Positions 9,447 to 18,177 of a stretch of DNA of 64,000 nt are shown here, piece after piece. This DNA comes from Scandinavium manionii (GTDB taxonomy: Bacteria; Pseudomonadota; Gammaproteobacteria; Enterobacterales; Enterobacteriaceae), in contig NZ_JALIGC010000040.1 in NCBI RefSeq assembly GCF_024764775.1, positions 124,001-188,000 of the forward strand. Direction: 5' to 3'. The position numbers and the translations under genes were made by a program. Each line of letters begins with the position of its first letter. Position 1 is the first letter of the stretch. Under the pieces are notes generated by a model. It made no database searches, was not told the DNA's origin, and worked only from the letters and a program-made list of their open reading frames with translations.

Positions 9447-9726
9447 ATTCCTGGCGCTCATATGCTTTCCGCAGTGATACTCAAATCAACCTTGCTGCCC
9501 CTTTTTCTTTGCACCCACGCTCTCCAGGCGCCCCTCCATGTAACAAAAAAGTTAACACGTAGTTAACCAACCAATCAGCAATGCTAAATAATCACCACGC
9601 AAAATCATAAGACACTGTTATTATTTAATTTATTTAATATTGTCATTAACAATTCTGAAATAAAAACACAACAATCACTTCTTATACTTCGCGCCTTACT
9701 CATCATTGATGGCAAGGAGTGTAGTT
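9447..9726 (+). promoter_or_regulatory. AT-rich upstream region of the phosphatase gene; no serW tRNA
   Basis: This region is markedly more AT-rich than the genes around it. Two GTTAAC palindromes (9551–9556, 9562–9567) are spaced 11 bp apart, one helical turn, which suits a regulator site. Neither strand shows a tRNA-Ser cloverleaf or T-loop, although E. coli has serW between infA and clpA. Confidence 0.5.
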
Positions 9727-11640
9727 TTGAAATCTTCGGTTCGGCCTCTGGCTCTGCTTATTGGTCTGGTGTGTTGTACCGCACATGCTGCGGATGCCTC
9801 TCTCTCAACCCCACACCTGGCGGGGATCGATAATTTTCGTGACGTCGCCGGGATAACTACCGCTTACGGCACTGCCAATGATGGCGTGATGCGCGCGGGA
9901 GTGTTCTATCGCTCGAATGCCCTGACGCCGCAAGGTGACGATCTTTCCGTGCTTGAGCAACTCAACGTCAGGACGGTTATCGATCTGCGCTCTCCGGCAG
10001 AAGTCGCGGCACAGGCTGACACGCTGCCGGCTAACAGCAAATACCTGAATATTGATTTGATTGGCAACAACGGCGCGTTCGTTATCGATCTCAACAAAAT
10101 GACCGTCAACGATGTGGATGCGATGATGGAAGACGGAGAACGCAGTTTTGTCACCACGCCGTATGCCCGTCAGGGGCTGGGCGACGTGTTTCGTGACCTC
10201 GCCAGAGCCGATGATGCCGCCCTGTTCCACTGCACCGCGGGTAAAGACAGAACCGGCTGGGTGAGCGCAGTGCTGCAAACCATCGCTGGCGTCAGCCATG
10301 ACGATATCGTAGCGAACTACCTGGCCACCAACGACTACACCGCCGAGCGGATCAACGCCACACTGGCCGTCTTGCCCGCTTCTATGCGCGGCACCTACGG
10401 CGCGCTGATGGGCGTACGCGCCAATTGGCTACAGGCTGGGCTGGATCAGGTGGTGACCACCTACGGCTCAATGGATAATTACCTGAAGGAAGGGCTGGGT
10501 CTCGACCAGGCGACGATTTACGTGCTTCGCGGGAAAATGGTGCGTTATTTGAGCCTGCCAGGGCAAAACGAATTCAGCGGGAATGCCGCCAACGGCGCGT
10601 CATTGTTGAACGCATTGCAAGACTCTCCACTTTCGGGCCACTACACAGCGTATAACGACTTCCTCCAGAGCGCCATCGACCAGGGTACGCTTGCCGGGGT
10701 TGAAAAACAGATTGGCGGCCAGGTTCACGCCGATGCCAACAGCTATTTGCTGCGCCAGCCTTCGCGTTTATATGATTCCCTCGCACCGGTAATTTCCGGC
10801 CAGGGTATGCAGAATGAGCAATCCCTGGTGTGGTTACAGGGTCAGTCCGCGTATCTGGGAACCGACAGCAGCAGTAATGCCAGTTCTGGCAATGAGCATA
10901 CCAACGGCGCGATGGTCGGCGCCACGTATCGCTTTAACGATCGCGCGGCGGCCAACGGCGGTGTGGGTTACAGCCACGGTTCCGTGTCCTCCGCCGGGGG
11001 CGAGGTAAAGACTAATACGACTCAGATGAGCCTTGGCGTACGCTATGCGCTGAATTCACTGGATGCAGGGCCGTGGGTCGGTCTCCAGAGCAGCGCTGGC
11101 TATATCGACTATCAGAGCGATCGTCGTTTAGGCGGGGGTTTAGGCACGGCTCAGGGCGATACCAACGGCGGATACTACAGTGGCCGCGCCTCTGTTGGTT
11201 GGCTAACCCAAGCCGCAACGCTAAGCCTGACGCCCGCCGTTGGCGTGCAGGTCACCCATTTAAACATCGACAGCTTTAAAGAGAGTGGCAGCGAACTGGC
11301 GCTGGACATGGCGGGCGTCAACGAAACGCAGACCAGTCTGACCGCCGACCTGGGTATTACTATTCTGCCCCAGGCGGTGGGCAACTGGTCGCTGACGCCA
11401 GGGATTGCATTAGGTTACGAGCGAATGCTGAATGACGCGTCCACAAACAGCCATGGCACGCTGTATGGCATTGGCGTGGACCAAACCTCCGCCTATGGCA
11501 GCAAAAACCTCTACAAAGCGGGTGTGCAGCTCAGTGCGCATTACCGCAGTGTGACGGTCAGCACCCGGGTAAATTATCTCACCGCCGATAAGCACAGCGA
11601 TGGCGTATCGGGTCTGTTGGACGTGGCTGTCGCCTTTTAA
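9727..11640 (+). CDS. Secreted tyrosine phosphatase fused to an autotransporter beta-barrel
   Basis: Predicted outer-membrane autotransporter that displays a protein-tyrosine phosphatase domain. A signal peptide (MKSSVRPLALLIGLVCCTAHA) leads into a Tyr_phosphatase3-like domain (about residues 25–270) with the family motif DNFRDVAG and catalytic loop HCTAGKDRTG (Cys169, Arg175, numbering from this start). A helical linker follows, then a C-terminal domain of about 270 residues rich in alternating hydrophobic strands and ending in AVAF, as expected for an autotransporter barrel. I place the start at TTG 9727, because AAGGAG ends 7 bp upstream and the signal peptide then begins cleanly; TTG 9706 and ATG 9709 lie before it without a good ribosome site. 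The gene is not in E. coli K-12 at this locus. Substrate and target (host or bacterial) are unknown. Confidence 0.85.
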   Translation: MKSSVRPLALLIGLVCCTAHAADASLSTPHLAGIDNFRDVAGITTAYGTANDGVMRAGVFYRSNALTPQGDDLSVLEQLNVRTVIDLRSPAEVAAQADTLPANSKYLNIDLIGNNGAFVIDLNKMTVNDVDAMMEDGERSFVTTPYARQGLGDVFRDLARADDAALFHCTAGKDRTGWVSAVLQTIAGVSHDDIVANYLATNDYTAERINATLAVLPASMRGTYGALMGVRANWLQAGLDQVVTTYGSMDNYLKEGLGLDQATIYVLRGKMVRYLSLPGQNEFSGNAANGASLLNALQDSPLSGHYTAYNDFLQSAIDQGTLAGVEKQIGGQVHADANSYLLRQPSRLYDSLAPVISGQGMQNEQSLVWLQGQSAYLGTDSSSNASSGNEHTNGAMVGATYRFNDRAAANGGVGYSHGSVSSAGGEVKTNTTQMSLGVRYALNSLDAGPWVGLQSSAGYIDYQSDRRLGGGLGTAQGDTNGGYYSGRASVGWLTQAATLSLTPAVGVQVTHLNIDSFKESGSELALDMAGVNETQTSLTADLGITILPQAVGNWSLTPGIALGYERMLNDASTNSHGTLYGIGVDQTSAYGSKNLYKAGVQLSAHYRSVTVSTRVNYLTADKHSDGVSGLLDVAVAF

Positions 11641-11652
11641 ATTTCAGGCATA

Positions 11653-11678
11653 AAAAAACCGGGCTTTCGCCCGGTTTC
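11653..11678. terminator. Bidirectional terminator between phosphatase gene and clpA
   Basis: The 9-bp stem AAACCGGGC / GCCCGGTTT has a 4-base loop. On the minus strand it is followed by a run of T (the complement of TAAAAAAA), so it mainly serves clpA; on the plus strand it is a weaker terminator for the phosphatase gene. Confidence 0.8.
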
Positions 11679-11704
11679 GTCATTTCAGTTATCACACCGA
11701 CGGT

Positions 11705-13981
11705 TTAGTGTGCCGCTTCCGGTTTGCGTTTCTGCGCCGCCTGGAAGTCATAGGTCAACGCATTGGCGTCGGTATCGAGCGCCACGGTGACCTGACCGCC
11801 GTCCACCAGCGAGCCAAACAGCAGTTCGTTGGCGAGCGGTTTCTTCAGGTTGTCCTGAATCACACGCACCATTGGACGCGCACCCATCGCACGGTCGTAG
11901 CCTTTTTCCGCAAGCCAGTTGCGGGCTTCCTGACTCACTTCCAGCGACACGCCTTTCTGATCCAGCTGCACCTGCAGTTCAACAATGAACTTATCGACGA
12001 CCTGATGGATAACATCCGTTGACAGGTGATCGAACCAGATGATGTTGTCCAGACGGTTACGGAATTCCGGCGTGAAGATTTTTTTGATCTCTTCCATCGC
12101 ATCGGTGCTGTTATCCTGATGGATCAGCCCGATAGATTTACGCTCAGTTTCACGTACCCCGGCGTTGGTGGTCATCACCAGAACGACATTGCGGAAGTCT
12201 GCTTTGCGGCCGTTGTTATCGGTCAGCGTGCCGTTGTCCATCACCTGCAACAGCAGGTTAAAGACATCCGGATGCGCTTTTTCGATTTCATCCAGCAGCA
12301 GTACCGCGTGTGGATGCTTGATGACCGCGTCCGTCAGTAGACCACCCTGATCAAATCCCACGTAGCCCGGAGGCGCACCAATCAGGCGACTCACCGTGTG
12401 GCGTTCCATGTATTCCGACATATCGAAACGCAGCAGCTCAATACCGAGCGCCTTCGACAGCTGAACGGTCACCTCAGTTTTACCGACCCCGGTTGGCCCT
12501 GCGAACAGGAACGAACCGACCGGTTTGTGATCCTGGCCCAGTCCTGCACGGCTCATCTTGATGGCTTCGGTTAAGGCCTCAATGGCTTTATCCTGACCAA
12601 AGACCAGCATTTTCAGGCGGTCGCCGAGGTTTTTCAGCGTGTCGCGGTCGCTCTGAGAAACGCTCTTCTCAGGGATACGCGCGATACGGGCCACCACGGT
12701 TTCAATATCCGCAACGTTGATCGTTTTCTTGCGTTTGCTGATCGGCATCAGACGCGCACGTGCGCCCGCTTCGTCGATCACATCAATCGCTTTATCCGGC
12801 AAATGACGATCGTTAATGTATTTCACCGCCAGTTCCACGGCCGCACGCACCGCTTTCGCGGTATAACGCACGTCGTGGTGCGCTTCGTACTTCGGCTTCA
12901 GGCCGTTAATGATTTGAACGGTTTCTTCAACCGACGGCTCCGTGATATCGATTTTCTGGAAGCGTCGTGCCAGTGCACGGTCTTTTTCGAAAATGTTGCT
13001 GAATTCCTGATACGTCGTGGAACCAATCACCCGAATTTTGCCGCTGGAAAGCAGCGGTTTAATCAGGTTCGCCGCATCAACCTGGCCGCCGGACGCCGCA
13101 CCCGCACCGATAATGGTGTGGATCTCGTCGATAAACAGGATGCTGTTGGTATCCTGCTCCAGCTGTTTGAGCAGCGCTTTAAAGCGTTTTTCAAAATCAC
13201 CGCGATATTTGGTGCCCGCCAGCAGCGAGCCAATATCCAGCGAGTAAAGGGTGCAATCGGCAATTACTTCCGGCACGTCGCCCTGCACAATGCGCCAGGC
13301 AAGACCTTCCGCAATCGCGGTTTTACCGACGCCGGACTCACCGACCAGCAACGGGTTATTTTTACGTCGACGGCACAGAACCTGTATGGCACGCTCCAGC
13401 TCTTTATCGCGGCCAATCAGCGGGTCAATGCCGCCTACGCGAGCAAGCTGATTTAAATTGGTGGTGAAGTTTTCCATACGATCCTCCCCGCCTGCTTGCT
13501 CTTCAGTGTTCGGTTGGCTTCCGGAATCGGAAGACTGGCTCGGCTCGTCTTTACGGGTGCCGTGGGAGATGAAGTTCACCACATCGAGACGGCTCACTTC
13601 ATGTTTGCGCAGCAGATAGGCCGCCTGCGACTCCTGCTCGCTGAAGATGGCGACCAGGACATTCGCACCAGTGACTTCGCTACGGCCGGACGATTGAACG
13701 TGGAATACGGCACGCTGTAATACGCGCTGGAAGCTGAGCGTCGGCTGAGTGTCGCGCTCTTCTTCGCTGGCTGGCAGTACCGGCGTGGTCTGTTCGATGA
13801 AGGCTTCGAGTTCCTGACGCAGCGCCACCAGATCCACGGAGCAGGCTTCCAGCGCTTCGCGGGCAGATGGGTTGCTGAGCAGAGCCAGCAACAGATGCTC
13901 GACGGTCATAAACTCATGACGGTGCTCGCGCGCTCTGGCGAAAGCCATATTTAAACTGAGTTCCAGTTCTTGATTGAGCAT
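11705..13981 (-). CDS. clpA: ATP-dependent Clp protease ATP-binding subunit ClpA
   Basis: Hsp100 unfoldase that feeds substrates to ClpP. The 758 residues contain the N domain (about 1–140), a D1 AAA+ module with Walker A GESGVGKTA, and a D2 module with Walker A GPTGVGKTE, Walker B VLLLDEIEKAHPD, and a ClpP-contact IGL loop (SIGLIHQD). The start MLNQELELSLN at 13981 is preceded by a strong GGGGGAGG; the frame extends five codons further but matches E. coli from here. clpS lies 30 bp upstream in the same direction. Confidence 0.98.
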   Translation of the reverse strand: MLNQELELSLNMAFARAREHRHEFMTVEHLLLALLSNPSAREALEACSVDLVALRQELEAFIEQTTPVLPASEEERDTQPTLSFQRVLQRAVFHVQSSGRSEVTGANVLVAIFSEQESQAAYLLRKHEVSRLDVVNFISHGTRKDEPSQSSDSGSQPNTEEQAGGEDRMENFTTNLNQLARVGGIDPLIGRDKELERAIQVLCRRRKNNPLLVGESGVGKTAIAEGLAWRIVQGDVPEVIADCTLYSLDIGSLLAGTKYRGDFEKRFKALLKQLEQDTNSILFIDEIHTIIGAGAASGGQVDAANLIKPLLSSGKIRVIGSTTYQEFSNIFEKDRALARRFQKIDITEPSVEETVQIINGLKPKYEAHHDVRYTAKAVRAAVELAVKYINDRHLPDKAIDVIDEAGARARLMPISKRKKTINVADIETVVARIARIPEKSVSQSDRDTLKNLGDRLKMLVFGQDKAIEALTEAIKMSRAGLGQDHKPVGSFLFAGPTGVGKTEVTVQLSKALGIELLRFDMSEYMERHTVSRLIGAPPGYVGFDQGGLLTDAVIKHPHAVLLLDEIEKAHPDVFNLLLQVMDNGTLTDNNGRKADFRNVVLVMTTNAGVRETERKSIGLIHQDNSTDAMEEIKKIFTPEFRNRLDNIIWFDHLSTDVIHQVVDKFIVELQVQLDQKGVSLEVSQEARNWLAEKGYDRAMGARPMVRVIQDNLKKPLANELLFGSLVDGGQVTVALDTDANALTYDFQAAQKRKPEAAH

Positions 13982-14011
13982 AGGCACCTCCCCCAATTTG
14001 AATGCCTGAAA

Positions 14012-14332
14012 TCAGGCCTGTTCCAGCGTACACAACAACGGATGTTCGTTTTCCTTAGCGTACGTGTTCACCATCGCAACTTTGGTTTCGGCGACTTCGG
14101 CGGTAAACACGCCGCAAATCGCTTTGCCCTGATAGTGAACAGCGAGCATCAGTTGCGTTGCACGTTCTACATCATAAGAAAAGAATTTCTGTAACACGTC
14201 AATAACAAACTCCATTGGCGTGTAATCATCATTGAGCAATATCACTTTATACATCGACGGCGGCTGTAGCGCGTCGCGTACTTTGTCTTCTGCAAGCTGG
14301 TCGAAATCCAGCCAATCACGCGTCTTACCCAT
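14012..14332 (-). CDS. clpS: ClpS adaptor for N-degron substrates
   Basis: A 106-residue adaptor that binds the ClpA N domain and delivers proteins with N-terminal Leu, Phe, Tyr or Trp. The conserved core YKVILLNDDYTPMEFVIDVL carries the Asn-Asp-Asp of the N-degron pocket, and HYQGKAICGVFT follows. Length and sequence match E. coli. It forms an operon with clpA and works downstream of Aat, encoded nearby. Confidence 0.98.
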   Translation of the reverse strand: MGKTRDWLDFDQLAEDKVRDALQPPSMYKVILLNDDYTPMEFVIDVLQKFFSYDVERATQLMLAVHYQGKAICGVFTAEVAETKVAMVNTYAKENEHPLLCTLEQA

Positions 14333-14668
14333 TGTCAGTGTTCATCTTTGGTTGCCGCTCCGGCGGGAAACATCCCGTCGGCATTCCAGAGCGAGTTCAT
14401 TTGAATCTACAGTAAAGCGTAGATAACTATCCTCTATTACTGCCATTCGCCATTCCTGCTAATCGCGACTTTTGTCACATTCCTTGCAATAGCGTTAACT
14501 GCTTCAAATTTTGGTGCATTTTTCACCGAACTTCGCTATCTGCCGCTTGACGCGATGCCTGATTTATCTAAATTGTACAGGCGAGAGTTGGTGAGGTTTT
14601 GAACAGCCCGCCGATTTCACCACCGGTTCTTTCCATCTGAATATAAGATTCTCGAAGGATGTCGATGT
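14333..14668. other. clpS/cspD divergent intergenic region
   Basis: No gene was seen. Toward cspD there is a possible promoter: TTGACG (14547–14552) and TAAATT (14569–14574) with a 16-bp spacer, leaving a leader of about 90 bases. The region also holds the clpS promoter on the minus strand, which I could not pin down. Confidence 0.4.
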
Positions 14669-14896
14669 ATGGAAATGGGTACTGTTAAGTGGTTCAACAA
14701 TGCAAAAGGGTTCGGTTTTATCTGCCCTGAAGGCGGCGGCGAAGATATCTTCGCGCATTACTCTACCATCCAGATGGATGGCTACAGAACGTTAAAAGCC
14801 GGACAAGCCGTTCGGTTTGATGTCCACCAGGGGCCAAAAGGCAATCACGCCAGCGTCATCGTTCCGGTCGAAGCTGAAATCGCCGCGGTTGCGTAG
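14669..14896 (+). CDS. cspD: Cold-shock-like protein CspD
   Basis: A 75-residue single-strand DNA/RNA-binding protein that inhibits replication in stationary phase. It has the cold-shock RNP1-like motif KGFGFI and RNP2-like motif DIFAHY. The N-terminus MEMGTVKWFNNAKG differs by one residue from E. coli as I recall it. AAGGA lies 9 bp before the ATG. It sits next to clpS-clpA as in E. coli. Confidence 0.96.
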   Translation: MEMGTVKWFNNAKGFGFICPEGGGEDIFAHYSTIQMDGYRTLKAGQAVRFDVHQGPKGNHASVIVPVEAEIAAVA

Positions 14897-14927
14897 TCTT
14901 TAGCTCCATTGTGTACATCACGCAGTC

Positions 14928-14966
14928 AAAATGCCAGTCTCTGTTTTTTCGTGACTGGCATTTTTA
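14928..14966. terminator. Bidirectional terminator between cspD and macB
   Basis: A long stem (AAAATGCCAGTC with GACTGGCATTTT) encloses a loop of about 13 bases. It ends in TTTTT on the plus strand and has A-rich 5' sequence that gives a T-run on the minus strand, serving both convergent genes. Confidence 0.8.
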
Positions 14967-14972
14967 TGCCCG

Positions 14973-16916
14973 CTATTCCCGCGCCAGGGCATCCACCGGA
15001 TCAAGCCGGGCTGCATTTCGCGCCGGTAACCAGCCAAACAGCACGCCGGTCAGGGTAGAACAGATAAACGCCATCAGCAGTGCCAACGGGGAGAAACCGA
15101 TTCCCCAGTCGGGCAAAAACAGCTGCAGGGTAAAGGCGATAATCAGCGATAAACTGACGCCCAACGCACCGCCCACCAGACACACCAGCACCGCTTCAAT
15201 CAAAAACTGTTGCAGCACATCACTGGCCCGCGCCCCCACCGCCATGCGGATCCCTATTTCACGGGTGCGTTCCGTCACCGACACCAGCATGATATTCATC
15301 ACTCCGATGCCGCCCACCACCAGCGAAATTATCGCCACCAGGGTTAAGAACAACTGTAGTGTATGTGTGGTCCGCTCAGCCGTTTTCAAGATGCTGTCCA
15401 TGTTCCAGGTGAAGAAATCTTTCTTCCCATGGCGCAGATTCAGTAAGCGCGTAAGCTGCAGGTCGGCCAGCGTGCTGTCATAGCCTTCGTTCACGCGGAC
15501 CGTTATCGAATTCAGCCACGACTGGCCGATCACCCGCCCGGCCATCGTGGTGTACGGCAGCCAGACACGGAGAATTTTACTGCTGCCAAACATCCCCTGC
15601 TTTTCATCCGCCACGCCAATAATGGTGGCAGGCATATTTCCCACCAGAATGATTTCACCCACCACATTGGCTTTGTTCGGGAACAGCTGGCGTCGGGTAT
15701 TACCGTCAAGTACCACCACCTGCGCCCGGCCATTCAGCTGCACGTCATTGAAGGTATTCCCTTCGCTGAAGGTCATGCCGTAAACGTTAAAATACTGCGC
15801 GCCCACGCCTTCTACGCTGGCCGAAACGTCGGTATTGCCCACTCGCAAACGCAGGCTTTTCGACACCGCAGGCGTGGCAGAACTCACCCAGGATTGCTTT
15901 TGGATCGCCAGCAGGTCGTCATATTTTAGCGCCTGCTGATATTGCGGATCGTCGTCACCAAAATCTTTGCCGGGGTACACATCGATGGTATTAGTGCCGA
16001 TCGCGCGGATATCCGCCAGCACCATCTGCTTGGCGGCATCGCCCACAACCACAATCGACACCACCGAGGTGATGCCGATAATGATCCCGAGCATCGTTAA
16101 CAGGGTGCGCATTTTATTGGCCGCTAATGCCCGCCAGGCCATGGCCAGCGCCTCGCGAAAGCCGCTGATGAACTGTCTCCAGCCGGAAAGCTCACCGGCT
16201 GACGCGACGCTTGACGCACCTGAAAGCGCTATTTTTGCAGGCGGATCGCTAATGATTTCGCCGTCGCGAATTTCGATGATGCGCTCAGCCTGCGCCGCCA
16301 CCGTCGGGTCGTGGGTGACGATAATCACCGTATGCCCCTGGGATTTGAGCTGATGCAGAATCGCCATGACCTCTTCGCCAGAATGGCTGTCGAGCGCCCC
16401 GGTCGGTTCATCGGCCAGTATCACCTGCCCGCCGTTCATCAGCGCACGGGCGATACTCACGCGTTGCTGCTGACCGCCGGAAAGCTGCGAGGGTTGATAA
16501 TCCACGCGATCGCCCAAGCCCAGGCGCTGCAACAGCTGCTGCGCCCGCTCAAACCGCCGTTTACGCTCGGTGCCTGCATACACCGCAGGCACCTCCACGT
16601 TTTGCGCCGCCGTCAGGTGCGACAGCAAATGATATCGCTGGAAGATAAAACCGAAATGTTCCCGACGCAGCCGCGCGAGCGCATCGCCGTCGAGCGTTGC
16701 TACGTCCGTGCCCGCCACGCGATAGGTGCCACTGCTCGGCTTATCGAGGCAGCCGAGAATGTTCATCAGCGTCGATTTACCGGAGCCGGACGCGCCGACA
16801 ATCGCCACCATTTCACCCGCATGAATGCTGAGCGTAATCCCTTTCAGAACCTCAACACTCTGGTCACCGGAAGGATAACTGCGACGAATATGGCTGAGCT
16901 CCAGCAACGCCGTCAT
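14973..16916 (-). CDS. macB: Macrolide export ATP-binding/permease protein MacB
   Basis: ABC mechanotransmission pump that works with MacA and TolC to expel macrolides, enterotoxin and other substrates from the periplasm. The 647 residues begin with an ATPase domain (Walker A GASGSGKST, signature LSGGQQQR, Walker B ILADEPTGALD), then a first transmembrane helix near residue 275, a large periplasmic domain, and three helices in the C-terminal 150 residues. The start overlaps the macA stop by 4 bp, so the pair is translationally coupled. Confidence 0.96.
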   Translation of the reverse strand: MTALLELSHIRRSYPSGDQSVEVLKGITLSIHAGEMVAIVGASGSGKSTLMNILGCLDKPSSGTYRVAGTDVATLDGDALARLRREHFGFIFQRYHLLSHLTAAQNVEVPAVYAGTERKRRFERAQQLLQRLGLGDRVDYQPSQLSGGQQQRVSIARALMNGGQVILADEPTGALDSHSGEEVMAILHQLKSQGHTVIIVTHDPTVAAQAERIIEIRDGEIISDPPAKIALSGASSVASAGELSGWRQFISGFREALAMAWRALAANKMRTLLTMLGIIIGITSVVSIVVVGDAAKQMVLADIRAIGTNTIDVYPGKDFGDDDPQYQQALKYDDLLAIQKQSWVSSATPAVSKSLRLRVGNTDVSASVEGVGAQYFNVYGMTFSEGNTFNDVQLNGRAQVVVLDGNTRRQLFPNKANVVGEIILVGNMPATIIGVADEKQGMFGSSKILRVWLPYTTMAGRVIGQSWLNSITVRVNEGYDSTLADLQLTRLLNLRHGKKDFFTWNMDSILKTAERTTHTLQLFLTLVAIISLVVGGIGVMNIMLVSVTERTREIGIRMAVGARASDVLQQFLIEAVLVCLVGGALGVSLSLIIAFTLQLFLPDWGIGFSPLALLMAFICSTLTGVLFGWLPARNAARLDPVDALARE

Positions 16917-18028
16917 TTCACCGCCCCAGGTTTGCCCTCGCCAGTAATGACTTCATCGCCCTCTTCAAGACCTTTCACCACTTCCACATCGGTGTCGTTC
17001 CGCGAACCCAGGGTGATTTCCCGCTCTTTAACTTCGCCATTACGTAGCAAGCGTACGTTGTAACGGTTGTCGCCCGTCGCATCGCCCAGGGCAGAAAGCG
17101 GAATGCTCAGCACATTGTTCACGCCCGAAAGCTGAATATGCACCTGGGCGGTCATTTCCAGGCGCAGCACGCCATTCGGGTTCGGCACTTCAAAACGCGC
17201 GTAATAGAAAATGGCGTCATTGACCTTTTCCGGGGTCGGCAGAATGTCTTTCAGCGTGCCTTCGTATCGGGTTAGCGGATCGCCCAGTACCGTAAACCAG
17301 GCTTTCTGGCCCGGTTTAAGGTGGATCACGTCAGCCTCGGAGACCTGGGCTTTAACCAGCATGGTGCGGAGATCGGCCAGGGTCAGAATGTTAGGCGCCT
17401 GCTGGGCTGCAATCACAGTCTGGCCTTGCAGCGTGGTAATTTGCGTCACTTCGCCCGCCATTGGCGCCAGAATGCGGGTGTAGTCGAGGTTGGTTTTGGC
17501 GGTGTCCAGGGTCGCCTGATTGCGCTTGATTTGCGCATCAATGGTGCCAATCTGCGCCTCTTTCACCGCCACGTCCGTCGCGGTGGTGTCCAAATCCTGC
17601 TGTGAAATAAGTTTGGTTTTGGCCAGTTGCTGGTTACGGGCGTAGGTCACCTGCGCCAGCTTACGTTCAGCCAGCGCCTGCAAGCGCTGCGCGCGCAGCT
17701 CCATCAGCGTCGCTTCCACCTCTTTGATTTGGTTTTGCGCTTGTTCAGGGTCGATAACCCCCAACAGCTGATCTTTCTTCACCTTATCGCCAATCGCGAC
17801 CGACAGCGTTTTCAACTGCCCGCTGACCTGCGCGCCGACGTCGACTTTACGCACCGCGTCGAGCTTACCGGTTGCCAGCACGCTCTGTTGCAGGTCGCCC
17901 TTACGGACAATCAGCGTTTGATAGCTCGGCAATGGCGCATTTAACGTCCGCCATAACCAGACCCCCGCCAGTAACACCAAGACGGCGAGCACCAGGTAAA
18001 CTTTTTTGCCCTTTCCCTTCAGCTTCAT
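16913..18028 (-). CDS. macA: Macrolide efflux membrane-fusion protein MacA
   Basis: Periplasmic adaptor that links MacB to TolC. The 371 residues comprise an N-terminal membrane anchor (about residues 9–26), a split lipoyl domain (VGAQVSGQLKTL... LAPMAGEVTQI) around a long coiled-coil hairpin, and beta-barrel and membrane-proximal domains. Length equals E. coli MacA. First gene of macAB; divergent from ybjX. Confidence 0.96.
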   Translation of the reverse strand: MKLKGKGKKVYLVLAVLVLLAGVWLWRTLNAPLPSYQTLIVRKGDLQQSVLATGKLDAVRKVDVGAQVSGQLKTLSVAIGDKVKKDQLLGVIDPEQAQNQIKEVEATLMELRAQRLQALAERKLAQVTYARNQQLAKTKLISQQDLDTTATDVAVKEAQIGTIDAQIKRNQATLDTAKTNLDYTRILAPMAGEVTQITTLQGQTVIAAQQAPNILTLADLRTMLVKAQVSEADVIHLKPGQKAWFTVLGDPLTRYEGTLKDILPTPEKVNDAIFYYARFEVPNPNGVLRLEMTAQVHIQLSGVNNVLSIPLSALGDATGDNRYNVRLLRNGEVKEREITLGSRNDTDVEVVKGLEEGDEVITGEGKPGAVK

Positions 18029-18177
18029 AAAAATCCTACGCGTTTATCTTCTGCCGTTGATTGTATCTAAACATTTCCTCAACGAAACCTCTCTTTTCTG
18101 GCGACGACCAGACCGTTGTCACGGCGTTGAGGAACGTGTTGATAAATTCGCCTTTTCACTCCGGCAAGGTGTCCCGT

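Noticed and set aside
12803..13456. 217-codon plus-strand open frame inside clpA
   Set aside because: It is antisense to conserved AAA+ sequence; high-GC third positions keep the opposite frame open by chance.
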